From positions 1,525,923 to 1,559,872 of the forward strand of contig BFEA01000260.1 in assembly GCA_003427395.1 (NCBI GenBank): 33,950 bases of DNA, read 5' to 3'. Positions 29,933-33,950 of the stretch are shown piece after piece. Source of the stretch: Chara braunii (Eukaryota > Streptophyta > Charophyceae > Charales > Characeae). The notes under the pieces were generated by a model that ran no database searches, was not told the DNA's origin, and was given only the letters and a program-made list of their open reading frames with translations. Positions within the stretch are counted from its first letter, which is position 1. Every line of letters begins with the position of its first letter. The position numbers and the translations under genes were made by a program.

Positions 29933-32206
29933 TTAGTGGCTGAAATACTCCACAAGGTGCCAGTCGTCACCGTCGTGTTGTTCCAAGACTGCCCCAATGC
30001 CGTAGCCGGAAACGTCAGTTGTCACTCTCGTAGGCAGGGTGGGGTCATAGATGCTAAGGACGGGTGCCATGAGCATGGCCGTCTTAAGTGCTTGGAATGA
30101 CCGGCGTGTGTCGTCATCGAATACGAATGACACCTTTGGCGATTGTAATCTCGTCATAGGTGCATCAATCCTTGAGTACCTGGTGATGAATCGCTGATAG
30201 TAGCCCGCCAACCCCATGAATGAACGAACGTCCGTGGTGTTGGTGGGCTCTGGCCATACACGGATGGCCTCGATCTTGTCCGCAAGCGGACGGATGCATT
30301 GCGGCGTCACATAATGTCCCAAGTACTCTAGCTCCTGCCGCGCGAATTCGCATTTGTCGTGGTTGGCTTTGTACTTGGCTTGTCGTTGCCACTCCAAAAC
30401 GGTGCGCAGGTGCTCCACATGCTCGTCCAAACTCCGACTGTACACCAAAATGTCGTCGAGGTAGATAAGTACGAATCGATCCAGCATGTGTCGGAACTCC
30501 GTTGTCATAGCTGCTTGGAAGGTGGCTGGGGCATTCGTAAGGCCAAACGACATAACCAACCATTCGAAATGTCCATATCGTGTCTTAAACGCGGTCTTGT
30601 AGCGGCCCTCCTGCCGGATCTCGAGTTGGTGATATCCCAATTTGAGGTCTAGCTTGGAGAAGAACTTGGCGCCGCCTAGCCGTTCGAGGAGGTCGTCGAT
30701 GTGTGGAAGAGGGCCGACGTTCTTGACCGTTTGCGCGTTGAGCTTGCAATAATCGATGCACAACCGCAAATCCTTGTTCTTCTTCCGGACGAAGAGAACA
30801 GGAGCATCGTATGACAATGAGCTAGGCCGAATCCAGCCCTTCTCCAGAAGGTCGTCGAGTTGTGCCCGCAGCACACTTAACTCTTCCTCGCTCATACGGT
30901 AGATGCAACCACGCGGAGGTACAACCCTGTCCTCGAGGATGATCTCGTGGCGAATGGGCCAATCCGGTAATACTCCGTGCGGACCTTCGAACACGTCGCT
31001 GTAGGCGTCGAGAAGCTCGGTGATGCGTGGGTCCGAAGATGAGTCCGTCGATGAAGCGTCATGGGGCGGGAGGGCGTGGAGAAAACACCCCCCCATCTCC
31101 TCGATGTCGTCTCTGATGATGGAAGCTCGCATGCTTGCGGTGGACACCACGTGGCACATGATCGAAGCATGAGGAGGAGGCACCGTGCATGGGACTAGTA
31201 CTCCGTTCCGATCACGAACGTGAACGGTGCGGCGGTAGAAGTTCACCGGGTGATCCTCGCTTCGTAGCCATGACATGCCCCAGATCATGTCGAATTTGGT
31301 GTCCAAGATATCGAAGGACACCGCCTCGCTTGCATGCGGGGCCAAGTACACGAGGACGTCATCTATGCACCGGTCGATTGACTTGTGTGTGTGACCGTCT
31401 GCCAACGTGACTTGCGTAGGCTGGAACTTCCTCCGGACGCGTGGGCCAAGGCCGGCGCGTACCATAAAGTCCTGGCTCATGTAGTTGCGAGATGCTCCGC
31501 AATCGATCAAAGCGCCGCAGGTTGCCTCTCCGATCTGAATGCGTACATATAAGAATGGTGCGTCGATGTCGTCGTACCGTTGTGTCTTGAACTCGCGGTC
31601 GATCTTCGCAATGTAGTCGTGAAGGTCCACAACCTCTACTCCGACGTCCATCAACGGAGTTGGTGCTGCAGTGTGCAAGTAATCCCGCAATTGTGCCATG
31701 AGCACGTTGCAATGCGGTTTCCGCAATCGACCGGACCAGGGAAGGGGCATCCATTGGAAGTCTGCAAACGTCAACGGGTCGAGCTCTTCATGTCTTGACC
31801 ATGTCGTTGAATCCCCGGCTATAGATGGCGGCGAAGCTTCCGACTTGGTTGCCGATGGTAGTGAAACCGTGCATGCAGTGGATTGTTGCACGTGGAGTGG
31901 TTGGTCCAACGGTGGGACCGAGTGGACAACATAGTCCTCGTAAGTGTACCGAGAACTTGTGACATTCGCATCCTCCCCAGATGTGTAGGAGGCCGTTACC
32001 AAGGCGGCCGAAGCTGGCGGAGTGAGAGGTGGAGTCGCCTCACCTCCCGCGGAACTCAGTTTCCCGAGTTGATACGAGACCGAACATCCTCCTTGCCTTG
32101 ATCCGGGCATTGGGACGTCTTGTGCTTGGTGTTGTTGCACCAATAGCAGCAGCCGTAGCGGCCGCGCCACTTGTATTCTGCCTCGGTCAAGTGAAACTTG
32201 ACCCAT
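29933..32206 (-). pseudogene. pol: Pol: protease, reverse transcriptase and start of RNase H
   Basis: 757 open codons ending at TAA 29933-29935. Protease active site 'LIDCGAS' near residue 235. Reverse transcriptase runs from about residue 435: 'GWIRPSSLSYDAPVLFVRKK', 'DLRLCIDYCKLN' (Cys where Arg is usual), 'GHFEWLVMSFGLTNAPATF', the catalytic 'LIYLDDILVYS' at 580-590 and 'HYVTPQCIRPL'. The RNase H start 'VTTDVSGYGIGAVLEQ' begins near 728. The first roughly 50 codons overlap the gag end in another frame, so translation is expected by frameshifting at 32059-32065, not from its own start. This is the best preserved part of the element. Confidence 0.95.
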
Positions 32207-33631
32207 GGTGCTGGCTGTCCGTTTCCGGCTGGCGATGCGGTTTTCGCCTTCCCGTTTCCTCGGGACTTGTTGTTGCTTCGCGGCTGGACAACAGCCACCT
32301 GATCTCCCTCACGTGACGCTTGGGTGGCTGCCGGGTCTTCCACAATGTTGTCCGATTGGACTGCAGCGACATGCTGCGGCCGCGGACCAATTTTCACCTT
32401 CTCCACATAGGTTGGCTGCCATGCTGATTTCTCGTGTGCAGCTACCCTATTGGTCTTGATGATCTTCCTTGCCTTGTCGATGATTTTAGCGAAGGTTGCA
32501 TATTGCTCTCGATCACCAAGTGCAAGGCTCAAGGCGACACATGACCGGTTGCAGAACTTGCGGTGTAGATGCGAAAATGGCAAGTCAAGATCGGGCGTTG
32601 CCGCGATCTTTTACCATTCCGTGAGCCAGTCACGTGTCGATGTGTTGCCTTGCGTCATAGCGAAGAGGCGGTTGATGGCGAGTGCTGGCACGTCGTCCAC
32701 GATGAACCGCTTCTTCCATAACCGTGTTAACTCTTCGCAAGAGATCTTATCTTTCAGATCTGCGACGTCGATGCCGTGGACGGTTGCCAGGTGGCTCAAC
32801 CAGATCTGGCATCCGCCCTTTGAGTTGAGGAACAGTGCGCCGATGTACGTGTGCTTGGCGACGAACAGGATCCGAAGTTGCGTCGTAAAGCCCTCCCACC
32901 AGAGGACCGGGTCTTGATGCGTATAATCATTGAACTTCTCGATTTGGAATGTCGGCATCTTGTAATGCTGCGTGGTGTTGCCATCCTTGTTAGGCAGCTG
33001 CAGTTGCTGAACATCGGTCTTCAAGATGTCCAGCTGGTTGTTGATGGTGGCTGGTGCAGCGAAGGTACTGATGTCGCCGAGCATTGCGACTACGTGGTCA
33101 ACTCGTTCCTCCAGTTGGCGGGCAGAGGGTGCACTGTTGGACTCGCCAGCCTCCGGTCTTGGTGCAGTTTGCTCGAAGTCCTGTACACGGGAATCAAGTG
33201 CCCGTGCTGCATCCTCGTGCTGAGCCTTGTGGTTTCGTACGGCCCGCTGGAGGTTCGCCAACTCGGACTGCAGGTGATTACAAGTGTAAACCAACCTAGT
33301 CACGAGTTTGGCCATGAATTCCTTGTGCTGCTCCTCCGGTGTCGCGTCGTCGTGCTCCTTGGATGGTTCAAAGTGCCAAAACTGGAGCTTTTCTATGCTG
33401 GTGGCTTCATGCTGCTGTAGTTGATCCTGGGCCTCCTTGCGGCGTGCCTGGGTATATGCTTCAACTTCGGCTTGAAGTCGTTGCTTCTCAGCTGTTGCCG
33501 CCGCTTCAGCCTGTAGGCGGACAGCCTCGGCTGCCACCTGGCGTTGTTCCTCAACCTCGATCAGTGCGAGCTTACTCGGCAATGGACTCGTTGGCCAGTT
33601 GGCCTGGCATACCCAGAGCTGAGCCCGTCAT
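32056..33631 (-). pseudogene. gag: Gag: coiled coil, capsid-like domain and CCHC knuckle (degenerate)
   Basis: Gag packages the element RNA into particles. A likely start is ATG 33631 in an ACCATGAC context ('MTGSALGMPGQLANESIAE'), which hits TAA after 19 codons; the main frame, one base out of phase, is open from about 33582, implying a small indel. N-terminal part: long coiled coil ('AAEAVRLQAEAAATAEKQRL' and on). Middle: retrotransposon capsid-like segment ('WWEGFTTQLRILFVAKHTYI', 'LTRLWKKRFIVDD', 'TRDWLTEW'). TAA at 32611-32613 interrupts it; the same frame resumes to TGA 32056. Near the end a CX2CX4HX4C zinc knuckle ('CYWCNNTKHKTSQC') binds nucleic acid in such proteins. Confidence 0.85.
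32059..32065 (-). promoter_or_regulatory. Candidate -1 ribosomal frameshift site GGGAAAC
   Basis: On the minus strand the gag codons read TCG GGA AAC TGA, so G GGA AAC is a canonical X XXY YYZ slippery heptamer in the correct phase, with the gag stop (32056-32058) as the next codon. A slip of one base back gives GGG AAA CTG AGT, exactly the pol frame ('GKLSSAGGE'). About 12 nt downstream GGAGGTGAG can pair with CTCACTCC with one bulge, a possible stimulatory stem. Activity is inferred. Confidence 0.65.
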
Positions 33632-33640
33632 GGTGGCGGG

Positions 33641-33806
33641 GCACTGCTGACGTGGCACTGTGGCACTGCTAACGTGGCACTGCTGATGTGGCACTGTTGC
33701 TGACGTGGCACTGCTAACGTGGCGCTGTTGCTGACGTGGCATTGGTGACGTGGCACTGTTGCTGACGTGGCACTGCTGCTAACGTGGCACTACTGACGTG
33801 GCACTG
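33641..33806 (-). repeat. TGACGTGGC minisatellite in the retroelement leader
   Basis: Ten imperfect units of 14-17 bp, plus-strand consensus GCTGACGTGGCACT. Six contain exact TGACGTGGC, three TAACGTGGC and one TGATGTGGC. The minus (element) strand reads GCCACGTCA. TGACGTGG is the known ACGT-core target of plant bZIP factors, so the array, just upstream of gag, could act on transcription; it could equally be a neutral expansion. Confidence 0.85.
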
Positions 33807-33950
33807 TACCAACCCGGGAATGCATGCAAAAGTGGTGGGTGGGAGGGAAAACGTAGGTAGGTAACCAACCCAACAATACTTTCTTCCCAGCCCTAATCAA
33901 CAGATACAAAAAAAAAAAAGAGGACTACTTCCTTTTTTTTTTTTTTTTTT
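33807..33950 (-). other. Retroelement leader remainder and A/T homopolymers
   Basis: Short leader-side sequence. On the element strand TGGTACAGTGCC (33801-33812) weakly resembles a methionine-tRNA primer-binding site but has several differences, and no LTR end precedes it. Ends with A-run 33908-33919 and T-run 33933-33950, so the window edge may coincide with an assembly problem. Confidence 0.35.

Larger units (their letters stand above)
26822..33950 (-). mobile_element. Degenerate Ty3/gypsy LTR retrotransposon, 5' part beyond window
   Basis: Reading right to left: leader, gag, protease, reverse transcriptase, RNase H, integrase, chromodomain-like tail, polypurine tract and 3' LTR. Integrase following RNase H places it in Ty3/gypsy rather than Ty1/copia, and the chromodomain-like tail suggests the chromovirus group. 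The 5' LTR and primer-binding site were not found and presumably lie past 33950. The copy has at least seven in-frame stops and two frameshifts, so it cannot act by itself. The polyprotein style resembles elements I associate with Chara braunii (memory, not search). Confidence 0.9.

Noticed and set aside
33801-33816. Primer-binding site for initiator tRNA-Met
   Set aside because: Only a partial resemblance with several mismatches, and no LTR end directly before it.

Overview
The window looks like nuclear, repeat-dominated DNA from a plant-lineage eukaryote. The Ty3/gypsy polyprotein at the right end has a style I associate with the charophyte alga Chara braunii; that is recognition from memory, not a search. 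Long homopolymers, CT/AC/AAT microsatellites, MITE-like foldbacks, no operons and no intact cellular gene all fit a large intergenic block. The window also carries marks of a short-read draft assembly: a 45-N gap inside poly-A, two single Ns, and a palindrome identical in sequence to the Nextera mate-pair junction adapter.

Layout. 1-3,000: AT-rich DNA with inverted repeats, one copy of a dispersed repeat and a possible tRNA-like relic. 3,079-3,646: a tandem array (135-bp period) of hairpins with a conserved core and changing stems. 4,400-9,720: microsatellites, a TG-rich degenerate minisatellite, homopolymers and a tRNA-like element with Pol III box motifs. 10,235-12,969 (minus): a decayed gene with a trihelix (Myb/SANT-like) DNA-binding domain and a coiled coil, broken by stops and by a 333-bp foldback element. 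13,616-13,970: a 155-bp tandem duplication carrying the adapter. 14,500-23,250: dispersed repeats, strong hairpins, tRNA-like elements and two weak coding candidates. 23,260-24,523: a nest of small foldback elements with related termini. 25,855-26,389: a second family of five hairpins with a conserved 26-nt loop and co-varying stems.

26,822 to the right edge (minus): a degenerate, 5'-truncated-by-window Ty3/gypsy retrotransposon. In its own direction it has a leader with a TGACGTGGC minisatellite, gag with one CCHC knuckle, a GGGAAAC slippery heptamer touching the gag stop, then protease, reverse transcriptase, RNase H, a DD35E integrase, a chromodomain-like tail, a polypurine tract and a 3' LTR. 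At least seven in-frame stops, two frameshifts and a lost RNase H catalytic Asp mean this copy is dead by itself.

The most interesting structure not explained by ordinary annotation is the pair of hairpin families at 3.1-3.6 kb and 25.9-26.4 kb. In both, stems change on the two sides together while other parts stay fixed, as expected if the fold itself has been kept or repeatedly regenerated.
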